In this document: piece by piece, positions 33,431 through 41,373 of the stretch
Numbering within the stretch: the stretch's first letter is position 1
How the letters are laid out: each line of letters opens with the position of its first letter
NCBI GenBank assembly: GCA_016707075.1
Contig: JADJII010000001.1
Span: forward strand, 496,001-560,000
Length of the DNA stretch: 64,000 nt
Direction of reading: 5' to 3'
Source: Egaibacter danicus
GTDB lineage: Bacteria; Pseudomonadota; Gammaproteobacteria; Burkholderiales; Burkholderiaceae_C
Program-made: the position numbers and the translations under genes
The notes under the pieces: generated by a model
Told to the model about the DNA's origin: nothing
Database searches by the model: none
The model's input: the letters and a program-made list of their open reading frames with translations, nothing else

Positions 33431-35605
33431 CTACCCCCGCTTCCAGGTGTGATATTTGGCTACCCATTCGAGCAGCTTTCTGGGCTGGTGCGCACGCTTC
33501 CATTCTCCAGCCGCGTACTTGTTGGCCTCTGCCAGGGTCGGGTAGGTGTGGATGGTGCCCAGAATCTTGTTCATGCCCAGCCCGTGTTTCATCGCCAGCA
33601 CGTACTCGGCCAGCAGGTCGCCGGCGTGTGTACCAACAATGGTGGCGCCCAGAATTTTGTCTTTACCCGGCACGGTCAGCACTTTGACGAAACCGTGCGC
33701 TTCGCTGTCCGCAATGGCACGGTCCAGATCGTCCAGGCCGTATTTCACCATCTCGTAGGTAATGCCTTTTTCTTTGGCTTCCTGCTCGTTCAGGCCCACG
33801 CGGGCCACCTCGGGATCGATGAATGTGGCCCACGGAATCACCGAGTAATCGACCTTGAATTTCCTGAAGGTGCCAAACAGCGCATTCACCGCCGCGTACC
33901 AGGCCTGGTGCGCCGCGGTATGCGTGAACTGGAACGGCCCGGCCACGTCGCCTGCCGCAAAGATATTGGGGTAAATAGTCTCTAAATATTCGTTGGTGGT
34001 AACGGTGCGGTTGGTGGGAATGCCCAGGTCTTCCAGCCCGTAGCCGGTGAGGCGCGCCACGCGACCCACGGCGCACAGCAGGGCATCAAACTCGATGCGG
34101 ACCTCCTGGCCCTGGTGCTCGACGATGATGGCTTTGACATCACCATTGACGTCTCCCGATTTCTCGCAGCGCAGCGCCTTGTGGCCGGTGAGCACCTGCA
34201 CGCCATCGGCCTGCAACGAGGCTTTGGCCAGCGCAGACACCTCTTCGTCTTCGCGAATCATGATGCGCGGCGCCATCTCCACTTGCGTCACCTGGGCACC
34301 CAGGCGCTGAAAACTCTGTGCCAGCTCGCAGCCAATGGGACCACCGCCCAGCACGACGATGCGCTTGGGGATGTCGTCCAGCTTCACGAACTCATCCCAC
34401 AGCGTGTCGCTGGTCACATAGCCCACGTCACCGATGCCTGGCAGCGGTGGCACAAAGGGCTGCGCCCCGGCGGCGATGACGATGGAGCGGGTTGTCAGCG
34501 TCTGCTTGCTGCCATCGTTCAGCGCAATCTCCACCGTCCACGGGTTCACAATTTTGGCGTAGCCTTGCAGCACCTCCACGCCCAGGCCGGTGTAGCGCTC
34601 CACGCTGTCGTGCGGCTCGATCGCGGCGATGACGGCATGAATGCGCTGCATCACCGCTTTGAAGCTGAAAGCGGGCTGTGCGTCGGCCAAGCCGTACCGC
34701 GTGCCGTGCTTCATCTGGTGCGCCAGCTTGGCGCTTTTGATGAGTGCCTTGCTGGGCACGCAGCCGTAGTTCAGGCAGTCGCCGCCCATCTTGTGGGCTT
34801 CGATCAGCGTGACTTTGGCTTTAACCGCAGCGGCAATATAGGCCGACACCAGCCCACCGGCACCACCGCCGATCACCACCAGATTGCGGTCAAAACTTTT
34901 GGGTTTGACGGCGTTCCATCGCGCATACACCTTGCGCCGCTTCACGTAGTCGAGCACTTTTTTAATCACCAGCGGTAGCAGGCCCAGCAGCACAAACGAG
35001 CCCAGCAACCCTGGCGAGAGGATGGAGCGCAATGAATCGATCCTGGCAATCTCGGTGCCTGCATTCACGTAGGCCACGGTGCCTGCAAACATGCCGAGCT
35101 GGCTGACCCAAAAGTAGGTCCAGGTCTTCATCTTGGTCAAACCCATCAGCAGGTTCAGCACGAAGAAGGGGATCAGCGGCACCAGACGCAGTGTGAAGAG
35201 GTAAAAACCACCTTCTTTCTCAATGCCTTTGTTCACCTCGTCGAGTTTCTTCCCAAACCGGCCCTCAATGCTGTCGCGCAGCAGGTAACGCGCCGCGAGC
35301 ATGGCCAGCGTGGCCCCGATGGTGGACGCGAACGACACCACCACCGTGCCCCAAACCAGTCCGAAAATGGCCCCTCCCGCCAGCGTCATGATGACTGCGC
35401 CTGGCAGTGACAGGGCTGTGATCAACACATACATCACAAAGTAGGTGGCTATCACCATTGCCGGGCGCTGGCTGTACAGGTCGGCAAAACTGCTTTGTTG
35501 CTCCTTGATGAATGCCAGATTGAAAAAACGCCCAAGGTCAAACAAAAAGAAAAGGGCGATCAGGGCGACCAGCGCCATCAGGAGCAGGTTTTTTTTACTT
35601 TTCAT
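33431..35605 (-). CDS. VTT/TVP38 membrane domain fused to a mercuric-reductase-like disulfide oxidoreductase
   Basis: 724 residues from the ATG at 35605. Residues 1 to about 235 form a DedA/TVP38-type (VTT) membrane domain (GAVIMTLAGGAIFGLVWGTV, RLVPLIPFFVLNLLMGLTKM). From about residue 250 follows a class I pyridine-nucleotide disulfide oxidoreductase with NLVVIGGGAGGLVSAYIAAA, the redox-active CLNYGC, and a dimerisation domain ending HTYPTLAEANKYAAGEWKRA. It is related to mercuric reductase and dihydrolipoamide dehydrogenase but lacks a C-terminal Cys pair, so mercury reduction is doubtful. The membrane tether suggests electron transfer at the membrane; the substrate is unknown. Confidence 0.88.
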   Translation of the reverse strand: MKSKKNLLLMALVALIALFFLFDLGRFFNLAFIKEQQSSFADLYSQRPAMVIATYFVMYVLITALSLPGAVIMTLAGGAIFGLVWGTVVVSFASTIGATLAMLAARYLLRDSIEGRFGKKLDEVNKGIEKEGGFYLFTLRLVPLIPFFVLNLLMGLTKMKTWTYFWVSQLGMFAGTVAYVNAGTEIARIDSLRSILSPGLLGSFVLLGLLPLVIKKVLDYVKRRKVYARWNAVKPKSFDRNLVVIGGGAGGLVSAYIAAAVKAKVTLIEAHKMGGDCLNYGCVPSKALIKSAKLAHQMKHGTRYGLADAQPAFSFKAVMQRIHAVIAAIEPHDSVERYTGLGVEVLQGYAKIVNPWTVEIALNDGSKQTLTTRSIVIAAGAQPFVPPLPGIGDVGYVTSDTLWDEFVKLDDIPKRIVVLGGGPIGCELAQSFQRLGAQVTQVEMAPRIMIREDEEVSALAKASLQADGVQVLTGHKALRCEKSGDVNGDVKAIIVEHQGQEVRIEFDALLCAVGRVARLTGYGLEDLGIPTNRTVTTNEYLETIYPNIFAAGDVAGPFQFTHTAAHQAWYAAVNALFGTFRKFKVDYSVIPWATFIDPEVARVGLNEQEAKEKGITYEMVKYGLDDLDRAIADSEAHGFVKVLTVPGKDKILGATIVGTHAGDLLAEYVLAMKHGLGMNKILGTIHTYPTLAEANKYAAGEWKRAHQPRKLLEWVAKYHTWKRG

Positions 35606-35622
35606 GGGTTTCTTCAGTGTTT

Positions 35623-36228
35623 TTATGAAAACTGGCGCCAGCCCCAGCCAATACGCATGACGATAGTCGCCGCACACAGTGCAGCAAACACATAGGCGAT
35701 TTCGGAAAAATGCTGTGGCCATAAACACATGGCCATGAAACACACCAGCGTTTCAGTAGCCTCGGTCAGGCCACCCAGAAAGTAGAACGACTTGCTGGGA
35801 TAGTCCAGGCTGGTCATCCCGCGTTTGGTGGCCATGACGGCAAATGCCAGAAAGCTGGAGCCGGTCCCGATGAAGGCGGCCAGCAACACGGCTGCGGCCA
35901 GCGCATTGGTTTGCGGTTGCGCTACGGCAAATGCCAGCGGAATGGCGGCATAAAACAAAAAATCCAGCGCGATGTCCAGAAATCCGCCCGCATCGGTGGG
36001 TTGCTTCTGGCGTGCCATGGCGCCATCCAGGGCATCGCCCAATCGGGACAATAATATGGCTGCAGCCCCCGCCAGATATGCATGAGAAGCTATTAATATT
36101 GCAGCAACCAGGCCAATCATGAAACCAATCAACGTCATCTGGTTGGCCGTCAGCCCCACGCGCACGGCTACCCGCGCCAGGCGGTTGATGACGGGTTTGA
36201 TCAAGGCGGTGGCGGCGCGGTCAAGCAT
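35623..36228 (-). CDS. CDP-alcohol phosphatidyltransferase family protein (YnjF-like)
   Basis: A 201-residue membrane enzyme with the family motif DALDGAMAR followed by GGFLDIALD, whose Asp residues bind the metal ions. It has about five further hydrophobic segments. It transfers a phosphatidyl group from CDP-diacylglycerol to an alcohol; the acceptor is unknown. In E. coli ynjF sits near ynjD, and a YnjD-like ATPase is 8 bp upstream here. Residues about 42-60 (AAILIASHAYLAGAAAILLS) are encoded by a degenerate repeat copy. Confidence 0.85.
   Translation of the reverse strand: MLDRAATALIKPVINRLARVAVRVGLTANQMTLIGFMIGLVAAILIASHAYLAGAAAILLSRLGDALDGAMARQKQPTDAGGFLDIALDFLFYAAIPLAFAVAQPQTNALAAAVLLAAFIGTGSSFLAFAVMATKRGMTSLDYPSKSFYFLGGLTEATETLVCFMAMCLWPQHFSEIAYVFAALCAATIVMRIGWGWRQFS
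36050..36105 (-). repeat. 56-bp hairpin repeat, degenerate copy G (inside ynjF-like gene)
   Basis: GCTGC-AATATTA-ATAGC on the minus strand, then TTCTCATGCATAT and GGGGCTGCAGCC at the standard spacing. It is read in the same frame as copies C and D. The host protein has about normal length, so it may be an old copy absorbed in a transmembrane segment. Confidence 0.6.
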
Positions 36229-36236
36229 GGCTGGTT

Positions 36237-36857
36237 TTAAAGGTGTGTGACATGCGCGGGGTCGGCCACATCGGATTCATCATGAGTCACCATTAGTACG
36301 GGAATCTGCCGTTTTCTTACAAGCGCGAATACAAATTGCCGCATGCGCTCCCGCAAGGCAGCGTCCAGCTTCGAGAACGGCTCATCGAGCAGCAGCGCCA
36401 GCGGGTCAGCCAGCAGAGCCCGCATCAGGGCCACGCGCGCCCGTTGGCCGCCTGACAGGGTGGCCGGGTCCGAATGGGCGAATTCAGCCATTTCAAGGTC
36501 TTGCAAACCCTGTTTCACCCGTTCCTCACGCTCAGCCGCCCTACCCGGAGGAACCGCAAAAAGCAGGTTCTCGCGCACGTTCATATGGGCAAAAAGCAGA
36601 TCCTCCTGAAAAAGAATGCCCACGCGGCGCTTTTCAGTGGGTAGCTGGTCGATACGCCGGCCGTTGAGCGTGACGCGGCCTTCGAACGTCAGGCTTTCGT
36701 CCAATGTCCCGCACACCGCTGCCAGCAGGCTGGACTTGCCCGAGCCGCTGGTTCCCATGATCGTATGTATGACGCCGCCCGGCACGCTCAGGTGCAGCTC
36801 CTGCGCCAGCGTGCGATTGCGTGTGGCCAGCCGCTGAACGTTGATATCAAGGGTCAT
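36237..36857 (-). CDS. ABC transporter ATP-binding protein, YnjD-like
   Basis: 206 residues from the ATG at 36857 (a TTG at 36899 is the upstream alternative). Walker A GTSGSGKSS, ILFQEDLLFAHMNVRENL, signature DPATLSGGQRARVALMRALL, Walker B LALLLDEPFSKLD and switch THDESDV closely match E. coli YnjD. The YnjB/YnjC binding protein and permease are absent, so the ATPase is an orphan in this window. It is first in the six-gene operon. Confidence 0.85.
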   Translation of the reverse strand: MTLDINVQRLATRNRTLAQELHLSVPGGVIHTIMGTSGSGKSSLLAAVCGTLDESLTFEGRVTLNGRRIDQLPTEKRRVGILFQEDLLFAHMNVRENLLFAVPPGRAAEREERVKQGLQDLEMAEFAHSDPATLSGGQRARVALMRALLADPLALLLDEPFSKLDAALRERMRQFVFALVRKRQIPVLMVTHDESDVADPAHVTHL

Positions 36858-36957
36858 GAGGGGATTTAGGGGCGACGGGGAGGGTATCTGGATGGACAAC
36901 GATAATACTGGTATAGATATTCACCGCGTTGTGTGGGTGTCTTGATCAGGAAAGCAG

Positions 36958-37569
36958 ATGATGAAAAAACTCATGATGGCGTTGATGCTGGGCTTGCTTG
37001 GGCAGTCTGGCCTGGTGTACGCGCAGGCTGCTGCCTCCAGCCCTGCCAAAAAGGAACTCGTGGCGCGTGTCCTCACGCTTCAGATGCCGGCCATCGAAGG
37101 CATGGCGCGGGTTCTGGCGGAGCAGCCAGCCGCGCAAATGATGCAGCAGGCCAATATGGTGCTGCAGAACCGGATTGCGCCGGAAAAGCGCGAGGCGATG
37201 GGCAAGGAAATTCAGGCGGACCTGAAAAAGTACGTCGATGAGGCTGTGCCACTGGTGCGGGACCGTGCCCTCAAACTGGCCCCGAGCACCGTTGGCGCCC
37301 TGCTCGAAGAAAAATTCACCGAAGACGAACTCAAGCAGCTGCTGGCCATCATCGAGTCACCCATCAACAAGAAATTCCAGCAGCTTGGGGGTGACATGCA
37401 GAAAGCTTTGGCCGAGAAGCTCGTGCCGGAGGCCCGTGGTCTGATCGAACCCAAGATCAAGGCACTGGATCAGGCCATTGTCAAACGCCTGGGCATTCAG
37501 CCACCACCCGCCTCCGCGCCTGCGGCCCCCGACAAGGCGAAGGCACCTGCCAAAGCCGCCAGCAAATAG
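36958..37569 (+). CDS. DUF2059 domain protein, exported
   Basis: 203 residues: a signal peptide (1-22, VYAQA), then a helical DUF2059 domain (LEEKFTEDELKQLLAIIESP, INKKFQQLGGDMQKAL) and a low-complexity Pro/Ala/Lys tail (PPPASAPAAPDKAKAPAKAA). The function is unknown. It starts a short run of same-strand genes with the lipase and LON-like genes. Confidence 0.82.
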   Translation: MMKKLMMALMLGLLGQSGLVYAQAAASSPAKKELVARVLTLQMPAIEGMARVLAEQPAAQMMQQANMVLQNRIAPEKREAMGKEIQADLKKYVDEAVPLVRDRALKLAPSTVGALLEEKFTEDELKQLLAIIESPINKKFQQLGGDMQKALAEKLVPEARGLIEPKIKALDQAIVKRLGIQPPPASAPAAPDKAKAPAKAASK

Positions 37570-37615
37570 AGGAACAGGCAAGCACTCGCGCCCGGACTGA
37601 TCAGGGGCCCGTCTC

Positions 37616-38539
37616 ATGCTGGCTCTCCTTCAGAAACTTCTGGTTACGGTTTGGGTGTTTGCCGGCGTTGTCTGGGTTTCCTGGACACTGCCGGCTTCGC
37701 TCGCACTGGCGGTTGCCGGCCTCCTGCTGCTGACGCTGGGCCACGCGGTATTTCTCGCGGTTGAATTCATTGCGGTCTACATCGTCAATAAGCGCGACAC
37801 GGTGCCGCACGCGGGCGTGGCCGCCATGGTCCGGGCCTGGGTGGGTGAGTCCATCATGGCGCCGCGCGTGTTTCTGTGGCGCCAGCCTTTTCGCTCGAAT
37901 GCCATACCCGACTGGCTGGGTGGCGAAGGGGTGCGGGAAGCCCATGGGAAAAGAGGCGTGGTCTTCATCCATGGTTTTGTGTGCAACCGCGGTTTCTGGA
38001 ACCCGTGGATGACGCAACTTCAAAAGACGGGACATCCCTTTGCGGCGGTGAACCTGGAGCCGGTTTTCGGCTCCATCAGCGATTACATCCCGGAGATTGA
38101 AGCGGCGGTTGTTCGCGTTACACAAGCCACTGGGTTGCCTCCTCTGGTGATTTGCCACAGCATGGGGGGGCTGGCCGTGCGGGCGTGGCTGCGCGCCAGC
38201 CATCGGGCAGGGCAACCCGATTCCCGCGTGCACCATGTCATCACGATCGGGTCTCCGCATCACGGCACCTGGCTCAGCCGTTTTGCTTTTTCTCCCAATG
38301 GCGAGGAAATGCGCCGGCAGGGCCAATGGCTGCAGCAACTCGCGCAGGATGAGCCCGAAGACCGTCTGAAGCGCTTCACGTGTTTCTATTCCAATTGCGA
38401 TAACATCGTTTTTCCTGCTTCTACCGCCATGTTGCCGGGTGCAGACAACCGGCTGGTTACGGGAGAGGCACATGTTGACATGGCGTTCAATCCATCAGTG
38501 ATGGGCCAGTCGCTGGCGATGCTCAACTCCGCAAACTGA
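37616..38539 (+). CDS. membrane-anchored alpha/beta hydrolase (lipase-like)
   Basis: 307 residues with two N-terminal hydrophobic segments (about residues 5-60), then an alpha/beta hydrolase domain: oxyanion region VFIHGFVCNRGFWNPW, nucleophile elbow ICHSMGGLAVRAW (Ser at about residue 182), ITIGSPHHGTWL, and a late His in GEAHVDMAF. It resembles triacylglycerol lipases of the LipA/EstA class, with the active site probably facing the periplasm or cytosolic membrane face. The substrate is not known. Confidence 0.85.
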   Translation: MLALLQKLLVTVWVFAGVVWVSWTLPASLALAVAGLLLLTLGHAVFLAVEFIAVYIVNKRDTVPHAGVAAMVRAWVGESIMAPRVFLWRQPFRSNAIPDWLGGEGVREAHGKRGVVFIHGFVCNRGFWNPWMTQLQKTGHPFAAVNLEPVFGSISDYIPEIEAAVVRVTQATGLPPLVICHSMGGLAVRAWLRASHRAGQPDSRVHHVITIGSPHHGTWLSRFAFSPNGEEMRRQGQWLQQLAQDEPEDRLKRFTCFYSNCDNIVFPASTAMLPGADNRLVTGEAHVDMAFNPSVMGQSLAMLNSAN

Positions 38540-38552
38540 AAGTTTCACGCGC

Positions 38553-39209
38553 ATGACAGAAAACCTGTCGCTCACCTCCCTTCCGCTGTTTCCGCTGGGC
38601 ACGGTGTTGTACCCGGGTGGGTCGCTGTCGCTGCGGATATTCGAGGTTCGTTATCTGGACATGATTGGCAAGTGCCACAAGTCGGGTGCGCCGTTTGGTG
38701 TGGTGTCGCTGACGGAAGGTTCCGAGGTGCGCAGACCGGGTGCCGCAACCGGCGGCGACGGTTTTGCGCATGAAACGTTTAACGCGGTAGGTACGCTGGC
38801 AAAGCTGGTTGACTTCGCCACGCCGCAGGCGGGCCTGATGATGATCCGTTGCGAGGGAACCCGGCGGTTCCGCATTTCCCGGCACGAAAAACTCAAGCAC
38901 GGCCTTTGGGTGGCTGACATCTCGCAGCTGCCGGACGACCAGTCCATTGCCGTTCCCGATGATTTGAAGAAATCGGCGACGGCCCTTGGCAACCTCATCA
39001 CGAAGCTGCGCGAACGTGATTTGCCCGCCAGTGAGATGCCGATACAGGCGCCCTATCTGCTGGACGACTGCGCCTGGGTGGCCAACCGCTGGTGTGAGCT
39101 GTTGACCATGCCGCTGGAGCTGAAACAGCGTCTGATGGAACTGGACAACCCGCTGGTGCGCCTCGAACTGGTGAGCGACATGCTGGAGCGCAACGGCATC
39201 ACCAGCTGA
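38553..39209 (+). CDS. LON peptidase substrate-binding domain protein
   Basis: 218 residues covering only the N-terminal (PUA-like) LON domain: LPLFPLGTVLYPGGSLSLRI then FEVRYLDMIGKC. There is no ATPase or protease part. Such stand-alone proteins are common in Burkholderiales; their role is not settled. It is 13 bp after the lipase gene. Confidence 0.88.
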   Translation: MTENLSLTSLPLFPLGTVLYPGGSLSLRIFEVRYLDMIGKCHKSGAPFGVVSLTEGSEVRRPGAATGGDGFAHETFNAVGTLAKLVDFATPQAGLMMIRCEGTRRFRISRHEKLKHGLWVADISQLPDDQSIAVPDDLKKSATALGNLITKLRERDLPASEMPIQAPYLLDDCAWVANRWCELLTMPLELKQRLMELDNPLVRLELVSDMLERNGITS

Positions 39210-39224
39210 AGAGCAAAGCTTGCC

Positions 39225-40106
39225 TCAGGGTAAGGTCAGGCGCAGCTGGCTCGCAAACCGCCGGGGCAAACCCGTCAACGGGTCTTCAAATTCAATCGAT
39301 TGCGCCAGCAGCTGCAGCGGGTGGTCATAGTCGGCGTCCTCAGGCGTCAGCACGGGATACAGGCCATCACCCATGATGGGCATGCCCAGCGCCGCCATGT
39401 GCACACGCAACTGATGTCGCTTGCCCGTAACGGGTTTCAACTGATAGCGGGCCATGGTGCCTTTTGTTTCCAGCAGGCTGATGTGCGTCACGGCATTCGG
39501 CGGCCCATCTGCCTCGTGCTGCAGCATGAAATGACCGGCTTCCTCGATGCGGCTCTCACGCGTGAGCGGAAAATTCAGGTCGGTGCGCCACGGTGCAATG
39601 GCCTCGTAAGTCTTGTGCACGCTGCGCTTGCGAAAGAGCGACTGGTAGGCATCGCGCGTGGCGGGTTGGGTGGAAAACAGCACCAGCCCTGCCGTGTCGC
39701 GGTCAATGCGGTGGATCGGAATCAGCTCGTTTAGCCCCAGCTTGCGTTTGAGGCGCACCAGCACCGTTTCCTGAAGGTACTTGCCCGACGGCGTGACCGG
39801 CAGGAAGTGCGGCTTGTCCACGACAATGAGGTGTTCGTCCTGATGCAGGATGACTTCCTCAAACGGAATGGGCTCTTCTGTTTCAAGAGCCCGGTAGTAA
39901 TACACGCGGATGTGGCTCTGAAAAGGGCGCGCCTCACTCACCAACGCGCCGAATTCATCCACCACTTCACCATCAGCCATGCGCTGCAGCCACGTCTGGC
40001 GCGGGATGGCCGGAAAGCGCTGAACCAGAAAGTCGGTGATGGTGGCCCACGGCCCTTCAGGCAAGCCCACACAGCTGGGGCCAACACCGTCGCGCGTGGG
40101 CAGCAT
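39225..40106 (-). CDS. RluA-family pseudouridine synthase
   Basis: 293 residues from the ATG at 40106; a GTG at 40139 would overlap trmB. An S4-like N-terminal part (ATITDFLVQRFPAIPRQTWL) precedes the catalytic motif HRIDRDTAGLVLF, whose Asp is the nucleophile; then VHKTYEAI and VTGKRHQLRVHMAALGMPIM. It isomerises uridine in rRNA or tRNA; the target position cannot be told. It starts 19 bp after the trmB stop, so the two may be co-transcribed. Confidence 0.88.
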   Translation of the reverse strand: MLPTRDGVGPSCVGLPEGPWATITDFLVQRFPAIPRQTWLQRMADGEVVDEFGALVSEARPFQSHIRVYYYRALETEEPIPFEEVILHQDEHLIVVDKPHFLPVTPSGKYLQETVLVRLKRKLGLNELIPIHRIDRDTAGLVLFSTQPATRDAYQSLFRKRSVHKTYEAIAPWRTDLNFPLTRESRIEEAGHFMLQHEADGPPNAVTHISLLETKGTMARYQLKPVTGKRHQLRVHMAALGMPIMGDGLYPVLTPEDADYDHPLQLLAQSIEFEDPLTGLPRRFASQLRLTLP

Positions 40107-40125
40107 GGTTGTGGTCAGCCGCGTC

Positions 40126-40914
40126 TCAGACCCGCACAAACACCACGTCCCACACGCCGTGGCCGAGCTTGATGCCGCGGTTCTCGAACTTGGTCAGCGG
40201 CCTGTAGAAAGGCTTGGGTGCATAGCCACCCAGCTCGGGGTGGCTGATGGTGGCGGTGTTTTTCAGCAGCGGCTCGTCCGACAGCACCTGCAAAATCTGC
40301 TTGGCATAGGGCTGCCAGTCGGTCGCGCAATGCAGGTAGCCGCCGGGCTTCAGGCGCGTGGCCAGTTTGGCGATCAGCGGGCCTTGAATCAGGCGGCGCT
40401 TGTTGTGCTTTTTCTTGTGCCAGGGATCGGGAAAGAAAATGTGCACGCCGTCCAGCGAAGCGGGCGGCAGCATGTTGTCCATCACCTCCACGGCGTCGTG
40501 CGAGATGATGCGAATGTTTTGCAGGCCCTGTTCGCCGATGCGCTTGAGCAGCGCGCCCACGCCGGGCTGGTGCACCTCGCAGCACAGGAAACGCGTGTCG
40601 GGCATCAGCGCCGCAATGTGCGCGGTGGCCTCGCCCATGCCGAAGCCGATTTCCAGAACCAATGGCCCTTTTTGGGGGTCATTTTGGCCCTCAGCCCCCG
40701 TGGAATATGCGTAAGCAGCTACCAAATCAATAGCATTTGGCTGGTAGGGCAGGATGAATTGGGGGCCCAGTTCCTGAAAGGCCTTGGTCTGGCCGGTGGT
40801 GGTGCGGCCGGCGCGGCGCACAAAACTCTTGATGGTTTTGGGGTAGGCCACATCCTTGGGGGCTTGGCCCTGTGCGGCGTCGGTTGATTCGGGGGAGGGG
40901 GGTGCTTCGTTCAC
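40126..40914 (-). CDS. trmB: tRNA (guanine-N7-)-methyltransferase carrying an in-frame repeat
   Basis: 262 residues from the GTG at 40914. Class I SAM-dependent enzyme: LVLEIGFGMGEATAHIAAL (SAM site), CCEVHQPGVGALL, FFPDPWHKKKHNKRRLI and ATDWQPYAKQ, ending in KFENRGIKLGHGVWDVVFV. It methylates G46 of tRNA. Between FILPYQ and LVLEIG it has about 26 residues where relatives such as Burkholderia have about 15; residues 61-78 (AIDLVAAYAYSTGAEGQN) are the translation of a repeat copy. The frame stays open 459 bp upstream, see separate entry. Confidence 0.9.
   Translation of the reverse strand: MNEAPPSPESTDAAQGQAPKDVAYPKTIKSFVRRAGRTTTGQTKAFQELGPQFILPYQPNAIDLVAAYAYSTGAEGQNDPQKGPLVLEIGFGMGEATAHIAALMPDTRFLCCEVHQPGVGALLKRIGEQGLQNIRIISHDAVEVMDNMLPPASLDGVHIFFPDPWHKKKHNKRRLIQGPLIAKLATRLKPGGYLHCATDWQPYAKQILQVLSDEPLLKNTATISHPELGGYAPKPFYRPLTKFENRGIKLGHGVWDVVFVRV
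40679..40734 (-). repeat. 56-bp hairpin repeat, copy D (inside trmB)
   Basis: GCTAT-TGATTTG-GTAGC on the minus strand, then TGCTTACGCATATTCCA and GGGGCTGAGGGCC. It is translated in trmB's frame and matches an apparent insertion of about 10 residues just before the SAM-binding motif. Confidence 0.9.
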
Positions 40915-41373
40915 GGGGGTGATTGTAAGGAGGCTGCTTTTGGGTTGGTCGGTCGTTGGCTGGCTGGCGCGAACAACCTCGTTGACCGTCGCAGCCACCC
41001 GACACGCCTGCGGATCAGTCTGTGTTCTGGCCAATTCCCTGATTAGCGAAGGGTCATACACGCAGAAATTTGCCTTCATGCGCCAGGCTGTTCTTCCATG
41101 TCCGTGACCGTGACGCCAACTGCGCGAAAGAAGCCCACGTTGACTGAGAGCTGAGGCACCTGACGTAAGCGTTAACGCATCCTGAACGACACGGTTGCGT
41201 AGCCATCGCTGCATCACCTCCGCACGTTTCCGCTCGAAGTCCTGCATCACTGCGGAAACCAGCGTGCCCATTGAAAGTGGAAGTAACATAACCGACCGGG
41301 TCTCGGAGCCACTGGTCAATGCGGATCCTGCGTCAACGGCTTGGAGAACGATAGCAGTCTTTTGATGTGACAA
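40915..41373 (-). other. open frame upstream of trmB, unassigned
   Basis: The trmB frame continues upstream for 153 codons. The peptide (SMGTLVSAVMQDFERKRAEV, MQRWLRNRVVQDALTLTSGA, HGHGHGRTAWRMKANFCVYD) matches nothing I know and is not part of TrmB. It may be a small decayed gene that has run into trmB, or chance open frame in GC-rich DNA. I would not annotate it as part of the methyltransferase. Confidence 0.35.

Noticed and set aside
35623..35680. Further repeat-like bases at the 3' end of the ynjF-like gene
   Set aside because: Some similarity to the repeat tail (TATTGGCTGGGGCTGGCG), but the hairpin head with a 7-nt loop is missing.
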